A DNA stretch of 55,116 bases, taken from contig NW_006917108.1 of assembly GCF_000516985.1 (NCBI RefSeq), positions 26,673 through 81,788 of the forward strand, read 5' to 3'. Positions 36,801-47,398 of the stretch are shown piece after piece. The notes under the pieces are model-generated. The model searched no databases, was not told the DNA's origin, and saw only the letters and a list, made by a program, of their open reading frames with translations. Position 1 is the stretch's first letter, and every line of letters starts with the position of its first letter. A program made the translations under genes and the position numbers. The stretch comes from Pestalotiopsis fici W106-1. Its lineage: Eukaryota > Ascomycota > Sordariomycetes > Amphisphaeriales > Sporocadaceae.

Positions 36801-37300
36801 GTAAAATAAGCGAACGGTATCGGTTAAAATTGCTAATTTAGCTTTAGGCCGTTATTTCCTATTAGTTTATGCATTTTATCTAAAATCTCGTTTATATCCG
36901 CGCGGTCCTTTATACCGACCTAATATATTTTCGCGGCTATACGCTAGTTTTATTATCCGTCGATTAAGCGGATTTTTATTTTTTTGTCGTCCGGTATATT
37001 AATAATACCTTAATTTATTTATAATATATCGAAATATTCGGCGAAGGCTCGAAGCTTTTTTGTTTATTGCGGGTTTATATTATAAACGTATATGCCGTAT
37101 TAGGTTTTTAAAAAGCTAACGTTTTTTGGCCGCGTTATGCCTAAAAATAATATATTATAATCCGCGCCCGGCTTATAAGCGATTGTAGCGTTTTATAAGT
37201 TATAATATAAAGCTTCGCCGTTTTTTAAATATTAAAATATTTTTTCGGAAAATTTGATTTTATTAAAAAACTATATACCCTTATCCGCGTCGTTTAAAAC
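33860..37300 (-). pseudogene. gypsy pol: RT, RNase H, integrase, chromodomain relic
   Basis: Readable motifs on the minus strand, in order: RT with YYADLFINNILI (about 36480-36440), then LSPNKIWLGFALIKVLG and IRKFKMPKTLNTLKNYI typical of fungal gypsy RT connection; RNase H tail with VNLIPDTLFRLL; integrase HHCC region with IYNDIYYFGPKK (about 35150); integrase core about 34.8-34.4 kb; and chromodomain with LINRRIN and KKYSPIYD (33.87-34.04 kb). Stops replace expected Gln and Trp codons, the RIP signature. No functional protein remains. Confidence 0.8.
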
Positions 37301-40300
37301 CGTATAATTTAGGGCCGCGGCTATTTAGGCGATATAGCCTTTTTTTAAAAAAAATTAGGATTTAGCCGTTTTCGTTTATATCCGAAATACGGCCGATACG
37401 GGTTTTCCGTTTTAATATAATAAACGCGGTAAAATTATTAAATATTAGCATTACTTTTTCGGAGTTTGCGTTTAATATTACGTTAAATATACCGTTATAT
37501 AATACGGTAAAAATATAATTACGGCTTTTATTATTAGGCAGGTCTGCGTATAATATAGGTACGGGGGCTATAGATTTAGCCGGGATTATAGTATTAATAG
37601 CTATTATTATTTAGTATATTATTAGCTTAGTTTTTTTTTAAAAATCGATTAATATTATAAGGCTTAGGCCGGATATTAAACGGAGTTTTTTATTAGGGAA
37701 ATCGATATTCGCATTATATACGTATAATTAAGGTATATTTAATAATAAATTAGGTTTAAAGCTAAGCGAAATTTATATTTAGGCTTTTAAATTAGCAAAT
37801 TTCGGGGTATTTTATATATTATATATTACGGTTTAAAATTTAAATATAGCTAATTCCGTTATAATAATTTATTTTTTTATATTTATAGCCGTTATAATTT
37901 ATATAATATTTACTAAATAAATAAGGAAAAATATATTAAGCTATTAACGGTTAATTATTTAGTATAAAGCCCCGTTATTAACGTATACGGTTATAAGCCT
38001 TTAATCGGTCGCTATAAGCATATAAATATATATATATTTCGCGAGCTTAGCCTACGGCTTATAAAGGTTTATAATTAAAGTTATTTTTTTAAAAGATTAA
38101 ATTTTGGCCCGTATAATCGGGTTATTTTAGGAAAGGTTTTTTAATAAAAAATATACGTTTCCGGTTAATAAAAGGCGGAAAAAATTTACCGTATTAAGCG
38201 TAACGGTTATCCGCGTTAATTTGGCTTAAATATAGTATATAATCTCCGCTCCGTTAAAAGAGGTTAAAAGCGTAGAAAAAGCGTATTTTTATTATTATAT
38301 AATTAATTTTGTTTTTCGTGGTTTAAGGGGCGTGCACGTATTTGCGAAAACGTATTAAAAGCATAAAAAGCGCGTTAAAAATTCCTAATTATATTTTCGA
38401 TAAATTCGCTTAGCTTTATTTAATTTATTTTTACGTTAGGACGGAATATAATCGTATTAAGTTTTATTATTAATAGCGTAGTTATCGGTTTTTTTATTTA
38501 TATTTATTAAGTAAAAACTTTTAATTTATAACTAAGCCTCGGTTTTTTTTAAATTATCGTTTTCGGCGTTAACGATACGTTTATTTTTAATACTAATATA
38601 TATTAATCCGTTTTAGCGCGGTTTAATTTATTATCGGAAATTACGACGGTATAAGCCGCGTTTTCGGCCGCGGAATCCGCTTTAACCGCGTTATAAGCCG
38701 CGCTAATTACGGCTTTAATTAGGCTAGGGTTTATTAAAATTAGGTTAAAATCGGTTTTAATTAATTTAAGGTCGGTTACGATTAAAAAATTATATATTTC
38801 CGCCTTAACGACCGCGAAAACTAAGGCTTTCCGAACGATTATAGCCGCTTTTATTATTATAATTATTTTAATACGATTAATTAGTATTTTTAATACCCGT
38901 TTATTTATTATCGACGTAAACTTCCGGGTAATTATTTATATATATTATATTAGCTAATAGCTTTTATTATAATAATGCCTTAATAATAGGTTAGGCTTAT
39001 ACGGGGATACGGTTTTAAATTAGGAGATCGTTTAATAATTTTCCGGCTAATTAGGCTTAGGCTAGCTTATTTTTATAGGTTTTTTATTTTTTTTCGGCGT
39101 AAACGAGCTAAATTTTTATTTTTATATTCGGGGTTAAACGTATTAATAGCTTTCGTAAATTTAAATAGGTTTTATTATAAAGCTAATTTAGCTATTAAAT
39201 ATAACGGTTTAAACCTGCGGCTTTATATAAGCGGATTATATTAAACGCTTATATATAATAATTTTTCCCGTTTTATATATCGGTTTAGGAAAATTATAAT
39301 TTTTTAAAATAATCGAAAGCTTCGGCTTTATTTATTTTAAAACGCGTTTTTAGCTAATTAAAGGCGTATTTTAGGTTAACGGCTATAAGGTTTTTAGTTA
39401 ATTTGCCTAAATTATAATATTAAAATTAAGCGTCGCTTTTTAATAGCTATAAAAGGCTAAAAGCAACGAATTCCTAGCGTTCCGGTATATTAATAATATA
39501 ATCGCGGACGGAATCCGTAAAAGCAAAAACGTTACGCTAATGCAATTTACCGCTAATTATAATATAATCGCCTTAACCGTAAAAATCCTCGATATTAGGA
39601 TAAAAATAGCCGATTTTTTCGATATTTTATTTTATATTTTTATTTTTATACCGGGTTTAGTTAGCGGTAAAAGTTTAGGCCGATTTAGTAAAAGCGGCTA
39701 AGGTTTTATATATTATATTATCGGGGTTTTCGAAAATGCTTTATAAAGCGGCGAAAGCCGCTGCCGTTATACGGCGTAAGTTTTTATCCGTTTTTTAATT
39801 CGGTATTATACCCGTATTATTAGCTAAAATTCGGATTAGGCTGTTTAAGATGTTGCTTATATTATTTATAAATTATTAAGGATATATAATATAATTATTA
39901 CGGATCGGGAGTTTTGTTATTAGGCTCCGATAATAATATTTATACGCGGGAACGGGTTAGGTTAATTTCCGTTAAAAGGGTGCGAGTGATCCGTTAGGTG
40001 GTGGTTTTCCTATTATTTTTAGCATTAAATTAAGTAATTTTTTAAATAGCTTACGTTATGCCTTTTTTTTTATTTTAAAAGGCGTTAGCGCTATATATAT
40101 TTTTAGTAATAGGTAGGAATTTAATATCTTAATTTAATAATATTGCTTAAAAGTCGCTTATATTTATTTTAGTACGTAAATAAAATTTATTTATATTTCC
40201 CTATAAAGGGTTAAAAGAAAAGCTTAGCTTATTAATATATTTAGGTAATTTTTGCTTAAAAAATATTTTTCGTTTAAAAGCGCCTGGTTATATTTTTATA

Positions 40301-40938
40301 TTAAATAAAACCTAATTTTATAGCTGTTTATTTTATAAGGTTGGCGTTTAAGGTTTTAGGGGCGGATTAGGGAAAAATCCTAGGATTTAGGGAGTGCCTT
40401 CCGATTATATTTTTTTATATAAACGATTATTATTATTATAAAAAGGTAAAATTAAAATATCCGGGAAATATTGTTATAATAGCGTTTTTCGTTAAATTAT
40501 TGCTATAGTATCGGATATAAGCTATCGGATTACGGCTTTATCGAATAGCTAATTTTAGGGGTAATTTGGAGCGTTTTCGCTAATTTATCGGCTTATTCGT
40601 ATTATCCTATTTATAATAGCGGGCGTTTACCCAATATATTAAATTTTATATTTTTATGCGTATTGCCGGATTAGGCTAAAATAGGCTACGTTTAGGCCTT
40701 TAATCTATTTAATTTATAAATGGTCGTTTATAAAGTTTAAAAAATATAATACGTTATAGTTTAGGGCGTTATAATCCGTTATCTAGGTTTATTTAAAAAA
40801 AGGGATGCGGTGTTTAATTATAGCCGTTATAGCTATAAGCAGCGGATATTAGTATACGGTATTATTAAGATATATTAGGTTATATTATATTATATTAGTT
40901 TAATTAGCCTTTGGCCAATTAGTAATAGTGCTATTAAT
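37300..40938 (-). pseudogene. gypsy 5' part: presumed gag and protease relic
   Basis: By position between RT and the 5' LTR this 3.6 kb should hold gag and protease on the minus strand. I cannot identify a CCHC knuckle or the protease DSG in the RIP-mutated sequence. A short less-mutated patch occurs at 39975-40010. Confidence 0.45.
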
Positions 40939-41087
40939 TATTAGGCATTATTAGGTTATAAAAAAAGTGTGGTAAAAGCATGCATTTCCTATTTATAGAT
41001 TGGCCGTAGGCCAATTTATTATATAGCAATACTAAGCGTTACGCGCTTAGTTATTTGCTTAATTATTGTGTTGGGCTACGCCTAATA
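40939..41087 (-). repeat. 5' LTR of the gypsy element (149 bp)
   Basis: The same length and ends as 30843-30991; differences are mostly C/T and G/A. Confidence 0.88.
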
Positions 41088-42362
41088 TAATTATTAATTT
41101 TTAAAAAATAAAAATAAATAATTATAATAACGATAAAAACCTAATTATAACGGCATTTTATTTGTTTATAATGCTTTTATTTTATCACGTTTTAAGCGTT
41201 TAAAAATAAGATAAACTTTTAATAATTTAAATAAAATCGTAGTTACGTAGTTAACTACTAACTAATTACGAATAACTAAAAACTACGGTCGTTAGTTAGT
41301 AGCTTGAGTAAAACTACCCGTAGTTAGTTACCTAAGTAAGTAAAACTACGGTAGTTAGTTAGCAGCTTGAGTAAAACTACGGTAATTTAGTTAATAGCTT
41401 GAGTAAAACTACGTAGTTTAGTTAATTACGAATTATTAACTAAAACTACTAGTTAGTTTACTTACCCTGTTAACTAAACTTAATTGAGTTATTAAAAATG
41501 CTAACTTAAAAGATTTTTAATTTTAATTCATAATTAATTAGTAAAAATAATATAATACCGTAATTAAAAGAAGAAAAAATCAATAAATAAAACGCTTTAC
41601 TTCTTTTTATTATACCGTTTTTATTGAATTTTTTAAAAAATAATTTAAATTTTATTATTCTTTATTTAATTATTTTATTAAATTTTAAATTAATATTACA
41701 ATTAATTAAAAATCGTAAAATAAAAGTAATACATCCATTTTAATTCTGGTTTTTTACATAATTTCATATCATTTTAATATTAATTTATTTATTTATTTTA
41801 TAATTAAAGTTAATTAATCTTAAGCTATTAAATTAATAACTTAACTTAATTGAGTTAATTTAAACTTAATTGAGTTAATTAGGACCTTGAGTAAAACTCA
41901 TTGAGTTATTAAAATTAGTGAGTTTAACTCATTAATTTAGTTAGCACCCGGAATAAAAATCAACTCAATTGAGATAACTCAAACTCAAACTAATTTTACC
42001 TATTTTGTTTATAATAAATAATTATAACGTTTGTAAAAATTCTTTAGTTAATTAAAAAAAAATAATTAAAACTAAATTAATTTAGTTAGAGTGCTAACTA
42101 AAACTAAATTGATTTAGTTAATGTATTAACTAAAACTAAAGTGATTAGTTAGCACCCTGATTAAAATTACGTTAGTTTAGTTAATAGCCTGAGTAAAACT
42201 AAATAGTTTAGTTAATTAAAAACTAAAACTAAAAACTAAAACTAATTATACCAACCCTGATTGTAACTAGAATAATTTAAATTAAATTGGAATAACTAAG
42301 CTAGTTAATTAGTTATATAAAGTAATTTATTTAATAATTAAAAAATAAATAATAATAATAAA

Positions 42363-42680
42363 CAGGGTAGGTAAACTAACTAGTAGTTTTAGTTAGTAGT
42401 TCGTAGTTAACGAAACTACGTAGTTTTTACTCAGCCTACTAACTAAGCTACGGTAGTTTTACTCAGGCTGCTAACTAACTACCGTAGTTTTACTCACCTT
42501 ACTAACTAACTACGCGTAGTTTTACTCAGGCTATTAACTAACTACCGTAGTTTTACTCAGGTTACTAACTAACTACGCGTAGTTAATAATTAATTAGAGT
42601 TAGTTAGTAGTTAACTACGAAACTACGATTTTATTTAGATTTTTTAAAAGAATTTAATCAAAATTAAATAAAAAAAGCTT
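42363..42680. mobile_element. Truncated miniature element F2, family F
   Basis: Begins CAGGGTAGGTAAACTAACTA with regular CGTAGTT/AACTACG and ACTCAGGCTGCTAACTAA units, matching the reversed right end of element F (41469 leftward). It ends where the 1.36-kb repeat starts; no right terminus is visible. Confidence 0.75.
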
Positions 42681-43104
42681 TTATATAAAAATAATTTTAA
42701 TATTATTATTTAAATAGATAATTTTATAATTATTTTATAATAAATTAAAGCTTAAGCTTTTTTATTTAAAGGTTTATTTTATTTTTTATAAACCTTATTA
42801 AATAAAATAATATTTTAAATATTTTAAATATTTAATTTTAAAAAACCTAATTAGCGAAAATAAACCTTTTAATATTTTAACCTATTATATCTTTTTAATT
42901 AAAATAGTTATTATAATAATCTTTTCTATATAAATTAACGCTAAAGGTAATAATACTACTCCGATAATCTCCGAAGTAATCCGAGCTTTATTAATTAAGT
43001 TATTAATTTATAATACCTTTTTAAAAAAAAAACTCCGATCGAAATCCGAGCCTGGTTTCCATCGGATTCCATTGCGGGGTAAGGTAACTAGGATCTTATC
43101 TTTC

Positions 43105-43136
43105 GATCCGTACGATATCTTTTTAACGTACGGATC
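43105..43136 (+). repeat. Inverted repeat GATCCGTACG / CGTACGGATC
   Basis: Perfect 10-bp arms with a 12-nt loop, about 630 nt before the small ORF. Copy 2 keeps the left arm but has CGTCCCGATC on the right. Confidence 0.8.
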
Positions 43137-43764
43137 AACGAATAAAATAACGGTTTCTAATCTAATATCTGGTTACAGGGTAGGCTGACTGGGGTCTTAA
43201 ACCTCCCGATCCCCGTAATATCTTTTTAACGTACGAATCAACGAATAAAACAACAACCATTAATCTTTTATCTTTTTATCTTTTTTTTATCTTTTATCCT
43301 ATCTTTTCGGTAGTTTTAATATCTAATAATATTAAAATCAATAATCTTAAATCCCTATAATAGATTTTACTTATCTTTCACCGTAAAATCCACTAATAAT
43401 ATTAGTTTCTTTAATCTTAATTCTATAAAATCCGTTCTTTTGATTTAAAATCAACGTTATAGCCGATTATTAATTAAAAATCGAATTTATTGATTAGAAA
43501 TCCATTTTAAATCCGATTTCAAATTAGATTTCACTTAAATATTAAAGACTTAGATTTCCCATCCATAATTGATTTCTTTTTTACCATAGACCATCACCAT
43601 AATGTTTAATACTTAATTGTACTACCATTGTTTAATGTACTGTTATATTTACTCTTATGGTTTTATGGTTTTATAATTAGATAAGGGATCTTTTTAACCC
43701 TTTGCAAAAATCTTTATTTTATTTTTACCCTTTTACTTTTTTTTACCCTTTATTTTCTTTTAAA

Positions 43765-44040
43765 ATGAATTCTGATCCTGTTGACGAAAAAAAGGAACAA
43801 CAAAATTCTAATTATACGAATTCCCAACCGGAATCTTCTGCTTTATCCCTTATTTCTTCAAAACCCTCTTCTTTAAAATCTTTAAAATATACCGAAGATA
43901 AAGAAAATCAGTCTGAATTTACCCTTAACCCCCCTAAAAAATCCCAAATTTACGTATTTAAAAATGGGCTTTATACACGTATTTTACTCCCTATCGATCC
44001 ATCGAAAAAAAGGGAAATAGAGCTCCGTTATACAATATAA
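43765..44040 (+). CDS. Small unidentified protein, probable first exon (copy 1)
   Basis: 91 codons from the first ATG (MNSDPVDEKKEQQ). The N-terminal half is Ser/Asn/Gln-rich and polar; the C-terminal half has a block conserved in three copies here: LKYTEDKEN, then SQIYVFKNGLYTRILLP and DPSKKREIELR. There is no membrane or signal segment. The terminal TAA lies within ATATAAGT, and the two other copies have GTAAGT at the same place, a 5' splice site. So the ORF probably is exon 1 of a longer gene, with its donor here mutated GT to AT in RIP fashion. The family is unknown to me. Confidence 0.55.
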   Translation: MNSDPVDEKKEQQNSNYTNSQPESSALSLISSKPSSLKSLKYTEDKENQSEFTLNPPKKSQIYVFKNGLYTRILLPIDPSKKREIELRYTI

Positions 44041-44149
44041 GTTTTTGTTCTAAGGTATGATTGGTGGATCATAAACTTAGGCACAGGGAAGCGTTCATAT
44101 GATTCGTAGAATCAGGCCGTGGAGGGTAGTTATAGGGCTGTATAACTAA
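44041..44149. other. Non-RIP sequence before the gap
   Basis: About 100 nt with normal CA/TG content (AGGCACAGGGAAGCGTTC), unlike what surrounds it. It may be the start of a different repeat continued in the gap. Confidence 0.4.
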
Positions 44150-44249
44150 NNNNNNNNNNNNNNNNNNNNNNNNNNNNNNNNNNNNNNNNNNNNNNNNNNN
44201 NNNNNNNNNNNNNNNNNNNNNNNNNNNNNNNNNNNNNNNNNNNNNNNNN
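44150..44249. other. Assembly gap (100 N)
   Basis: Exactly 100 N. It falls between two inverted copies of the small-ORF family, so an inverted repeat may have caused the break. Confidence 0.99.
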
Positions 44250-44261
44250 TAATAATAAAAC

Positions 44262-44513
44262 TTACATAGTGCAACGTAATTCCATTTCCCGGGGTTTCGA
44301 TGCATTTATCGGTAATAAAACCCGGGTAAATAATTCGTTTTTAAAGATATAAATATCGGATTTTTCAATAGGTGGAAGTTGAAAATCTTCTTCGTTTTCT
44401 TTATCTTTAATATATTTTAAAGATAAGTTAATAGAACGAGATTGGGAAGATTCGGCAATAGAGTCGGTTTCCGGAGCCGTAATAGAAATATTTGTTTCCG
44501 AATCAGAATCCAT
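44262..44513 (-). CDS. Small unidentified protein, probable first exon (inverted, diverged copy)
   Basis: 83 residues from ATG at 44513 (MDSDSETNISITAPETDS). It shares with the other two copies LSLKYIKDKENEEDF, SDIYIFKNELFTRVLLP and KPREMELRC, but the N-terminus differs. The ORF stops in ATGTAAGT, an intact consensus 5' splice site, so the coding sequence likely continues in an exon lost in the gap. It keeps an ATG and no internal stop, so it is the least damaged copy. The upstream DNA is unlike that of copies 1 and 3, so it belongs to a different subfamily. Confidence 0.6.
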   Translation of the reverse strand: MDSDSETNISITAPETDSIAESSQSRSINLSLKYIKDKENEEDFQLPPIEKSDIYIFKNELFTRVLLPINASKPREMELRCTM

Positions 44514-45268
44514 TTTAATAATAAAACAGAATAATTCTTAAATAAAAGACTTTATAATAAATAAAATAAAGGGGGTTAAAGGGGTAAAAGTAAAGGTTTA
44601 ATATAATAAGCTAGATAAATAATTTATTAAAGCTTAAAGAATAAGAAAGCTAAATACGGGAGGGAAGACGGCTTATATATTTAAAATATAGCTTAAAAGA
44701 AGATTTTAGAATTTAATTATTAATTATTTCGATTAATAATAAAGTTAATTAATAATAAAGCTGATTTATAATTAAAAGAATTAATAATATAATTGATTTA
44801 TAATTAAAGAAAGTAATAGAAATTCGATCGATTTCTAGAATATTCTATGGGGTAGGTTACCCTGTAGCCGGGCAGGGGCACAGCCACAAACTTCGTAGGG
44901 CTGTTTTACTGGATAATTCCAGCGGGTTTTAGCAGGTTCCAACAGGTTCCAGTGGGTTTTAGCTAGTTTTAACAGCTAAAACAGCTATAATAACCACTTT
45001 TTATAAATTATAAACTTAATAATTAATAGAATTAATATAAAAACCGTATTATTAATATAAAAAATATAATTAAATATTTTAAAAAACTCAATATAAAATT
45101 TATTTAAAAATAAATTAATATAAAAATTATTATAATAACCTAATTTTAATATATAAAATAAAAAGTAAATATAAAATAATAATTATAAATTATTTATATA
45201 ATAAAATTAACGTTAAAATAATTTATTTTATTTACTTAAATATTAAAACTAATTTTCTTTTAATTTAT
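44514..45268. other. AT-rich flank with a short GC-normal patch
   Basis: Mostly RIP-like. Positions 44846-45000 retain CA/TG and hold a 30-bp-period repeat (TTCCAGYGGGTTTTAGC at 44917 and 44947). No gene is supported. Confidence 0.4.
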
Positions 45269-45436
45269 TATGCAGTTAGCAGTTAGTGCAGTTAAGTTTA
45301 AGTTTTAACTTTACTAACTGCAGTCAGTTTAAGTCCGGATTTTAACTAACTGCAGTCAGTTAAGTTGCAGTCCGAAAATCATACAGTTAAGTTAACTGCA
45401 CTGCAGTTAACTGGCAGTTAACTGCATTCCAACCCT
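45269..45436. mobile_element. Truncated miniature element, family G
   Basis: TGCAGTTA repeats and AGTCCGGA, ending CATTCCAACCCTG. No left terminus is visible. Confidence 0.65.
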
Positions 45437-45665
45437 GAAAAACTCGTTAATATTTTATCCGGCAATTACGGAGTTAAAAAATATTATTTCGTAAATTTTA
45501 TTTTATAATTTAATAAAATTATTAAATAAGTTAAAATAACTAATTAAAATTAAAGAATTATACAAGATAATGCCCGAAATAATAATACGTTTTTCTAATT
45601 ATTTAAAACGAATTATTTAAACGAGGCTTCGGTCGAATTTAATAACGATATTCGTTACATTTTAT

Positions 45666-46193
45666 CAGGGTTGCAATTGAGTTAACAACTCAATTGAGTT
45701 AACTCAAAACTCAATTAAATTTAGTTATTAACTAAATCAATTGAGTTATGAAAAGAGCTAACTTAAACTTAATTGATTTAGTTAGCAGGCTGAGTAAAAC
45801 TTAATTAAATTAACTCACTTAAATTTAAGTTAATAACTTAAATAATTTATTTTATTAAATAAAATACTTATAAAGTAGTTTTTTAATTAATAATTTTAAT
45901 AAATAATAAGCTTATAAATCTACGGTTTTATTTTATTTTTATTTATTTTATTTATTTTTTATTCAATAAAAACAGCTTTAAGTTATTAAGTTATTAAGTT
46001 ATTAACTTAAACTTAATTAATTTAGTTTAACTCAAAACTCAATTAATTTAGTTGGTAGGCTGAGTAAAACTCAATAAGTTATTAAAAGTAATAACTTAAA
46101 CTTAATGACTTAGTTAGCACCTTAAATAAAACTTAACTTAATTAAGTTAACTTAAATTTAAACTTAAAACTTAACTTAATAATTTTAACCCTG
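45666..46193. mobile_element. Miniature hAT-like element, family B (528 bp)
   Basis: Starts CAGGGTTGCAATTGAG, ends AATTTTAACCCTG. Flanks CATTTTAT and TATTTTAT (one C/T difference). It is inserted in the hAT relic. Confidence 0.88.
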
Positions 46194-46313
46194 TATTTTA
46201 TATATAATTAATATTATTATTTAAACGATTTTGAAATTTTTTATTTTAAGTATCGAAAAAAATAATAATTTAATTATGGATTATATTAATTTATATATTT
46301 TATTATTAAATAA

Positions 46314-46965
46314 CAGGGTTGGCATTAAGTGTAAGCTTAAGTTAACTTAAACTTAATTAAGTTATTAAAAATGCTAACTTAAACTTAATAATTTAATTGG
46401 TAGGTAAACTCAAACTAAATCAATTAAGTTAAGTTAATAACTTAATTAACTTACTAACTTAAAAAATTATTAATTTTAATTAATAATTAATTAATAAAAA
46501 TAATATAATACCGTAATTAAAAAAAATCAATATATAAAACCTTTTATTTTTTTATTATACCGTTTTTATTAAATTTTTTAAAAAATAATTAAAATTTTAT
46601 TATTCTTTATCTAATTATTTTATTAAATTTTAAATTAATATTAAAATTAATTAAAAATCGTAAAATAAAAATAGAATATGCATATTAATTCTGGTTTTTT
46701 ATATAATTTAATAGTATTTTAATATTAATTAATTTATTTATTTTATAATTAAAATTAATTAATTTTAAGTTATTAAGTTAATAACTTAATTTAATTAAAT
46801 TAACTTAAACTTAATTAATTTAGTTAGGATTTTAAGTAAAACTTATTAAGTTATTAAAATTAGTAAGTTTAACTTATTAATTTAGTTAGCACCTAAAATA
46901 AAACTTAACTTAATTAAGTTAATTTAAATTTAAACTTAAAACTTAAATTAATTTTACCTATTTTA
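46314..46965. mobile_element. Miniature hAT-like element, family C (652 bp)
   Basis: Starts CAGGGTTGGCATTAAGTG, ends TTTTACCTATTTTA (CCCTG altered to TTTTA). Exact 8-bp duplication TTAAATAA (46306-46313, 46966-46973). It is inserted in the hAT relic and more RIP-mutated than the B elements. It served as the reference for element C at 30321. Confidence 0.88.
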
Positions 46966-47398
46966 TTAAATAATAACGAACGGGTCGAAATACCAGAAAA
47001 TTCGGATTTTAATAGTAAATTTATTTTATAACCTTTTTTTATTTTTAACTTTTTAATTAATAATTAATTATTTTTAGAATTAATTAATCGAATTCGACGA
47101 ATTACCGTTTTAACTAAATATATATCCGAAATTTATAAATTATTATTATAAAAAATTATTAAAGCAAAAGCCGATAATTTATTAAACGTAAATTATAATA
47201 AAATAAAAATCCCGAACGGTAAATTATTTTATTATTTTATTAATTTTTTAACTAATAATTTATTAAATTTTTATATACGGTGGAATTTAATTTATCGGCA
47301 GGGTTGTAAAAATTAATTTAAGTTTTTAGTCCTAGTTCTAGTTATTAATTAATTAGGTAGTTAAAGTTAGTATTTTACTAATTTAAATTAGTTTTAGT

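Larger units (their letters stand above)
30843..41087 (-). mobile_element. Ty3/gypsy chromovirus, RIP-degraded, minus strand
   Basis: A full-length LTR retrotransposon of about 10.2 kb (9.7 kb without the insertion at 31145). Two direct 149-bp LTRs flank it (30843-30991 and 40939-41087). A purine tract (GGAAAGGGGAGG on the minus strand) abuts the left LTR, fixing orientation. On the minus strand the pol order is reverse transcriptase (about 37.0-36.2 kb, YADL box at about 36465), RNase H end (VNLIPDTLFRLL, about 35545), zinc-binding/integrase core (about 35.1-34.4 kb) and chromodomain (about 34.04-33.87 kb). This order is Ty3/gypsy, not copia. All frames carry many RIP stops, so it is dead. 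Flanks AAATT and TAATT are an imperfect 5-bp duplication. Confidence 0.88.
30446..41469. mobile_element. Miniature hAT-like element, family F, split by the gypsy element
   Basis: Starts TAAGGTTGGCATTTAATT, ends ACTTACCCTG. Exact 8-bp duplication TTAACTAA (30438-30445, 41470-41477). Its pieces are 30446-30842 and 41088-41469, rich in CGTAGTT/AACTACG and ACGCGT. It sits in element C and contains the LTR retrotransposon. Confidence 0.85.
30321..42007. mobile_element. Miniature hAT-like element, family C, split by nested insertions
   Basis: Starts CAAGGTTGGCATTAAGTG, ends AATTTTACCTATTTTG. Exact 8-bp duplication TTTATAAT (30313-30320, 42008-42015). Its pieces (30321-30445 and 41470-42007) match the copy at 46314-46965. 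It is inserted in element A and hosts element F. Confidence 0.85.
29450..42259. mobile_element. Miniature hAT-like element, family A, split by nested insertions
   Basis: Starts CAGGGTTGGTACTTAG and ends ATTATACCAACCCTG, flanked by an exact 8-bp duplication ATTGTAAC (29442-29449 and 42260-42267). Its own pieces (29450-29494, 30010-30320, 42008-42259) align, reversed, with the intact copy at 52818-53407. Everything between was inserted later. Confidence 0.85.
29285..42362. mobile_element. Miniature hAT-like element, family E, split by nested insertions
   Basis: The left piece is 29285-29449 (start TAAGGTTTGGAAA, derived from CAGGGTTTGG; CCAGTTCCA/AACTGG repeats) and a right piece is 42260-42362. 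It matches the intact family member at 51924-52506. The two pieces are joined by the 8-bp duplication ATTGTAAC that element A made. Its own right end is missing, cut where element F2 starts. Confidence 0.7.
42681..44040 (+). repeat. 1.36-kb dispersed repeat, copy 1
   Basis: Direct copy of 53663-55023, nearly the same length throughout, differing mostly by C/T and G/A. It contains two related units of about 80-90 bp ending AATATCTTTTTAACGTACG-like (about 43070-43250), a 10-bp inverted repeat (43105-43114 and 43127-43136), a long T/A leader, and a small ORF at its 3' end. I do not know the element class. Confidence 0.85.

Noticed and set aside
30838..41092. Exact 5-bp duplication for the gypsy element
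   Set aside because: Flanks AAATT and TAATT match at four of five positions and not by a RIP-type change, so not claimed as exact.
44069..44305. Open frame across the N gap
   Set aside because: It is open only because N is not read as a stop.
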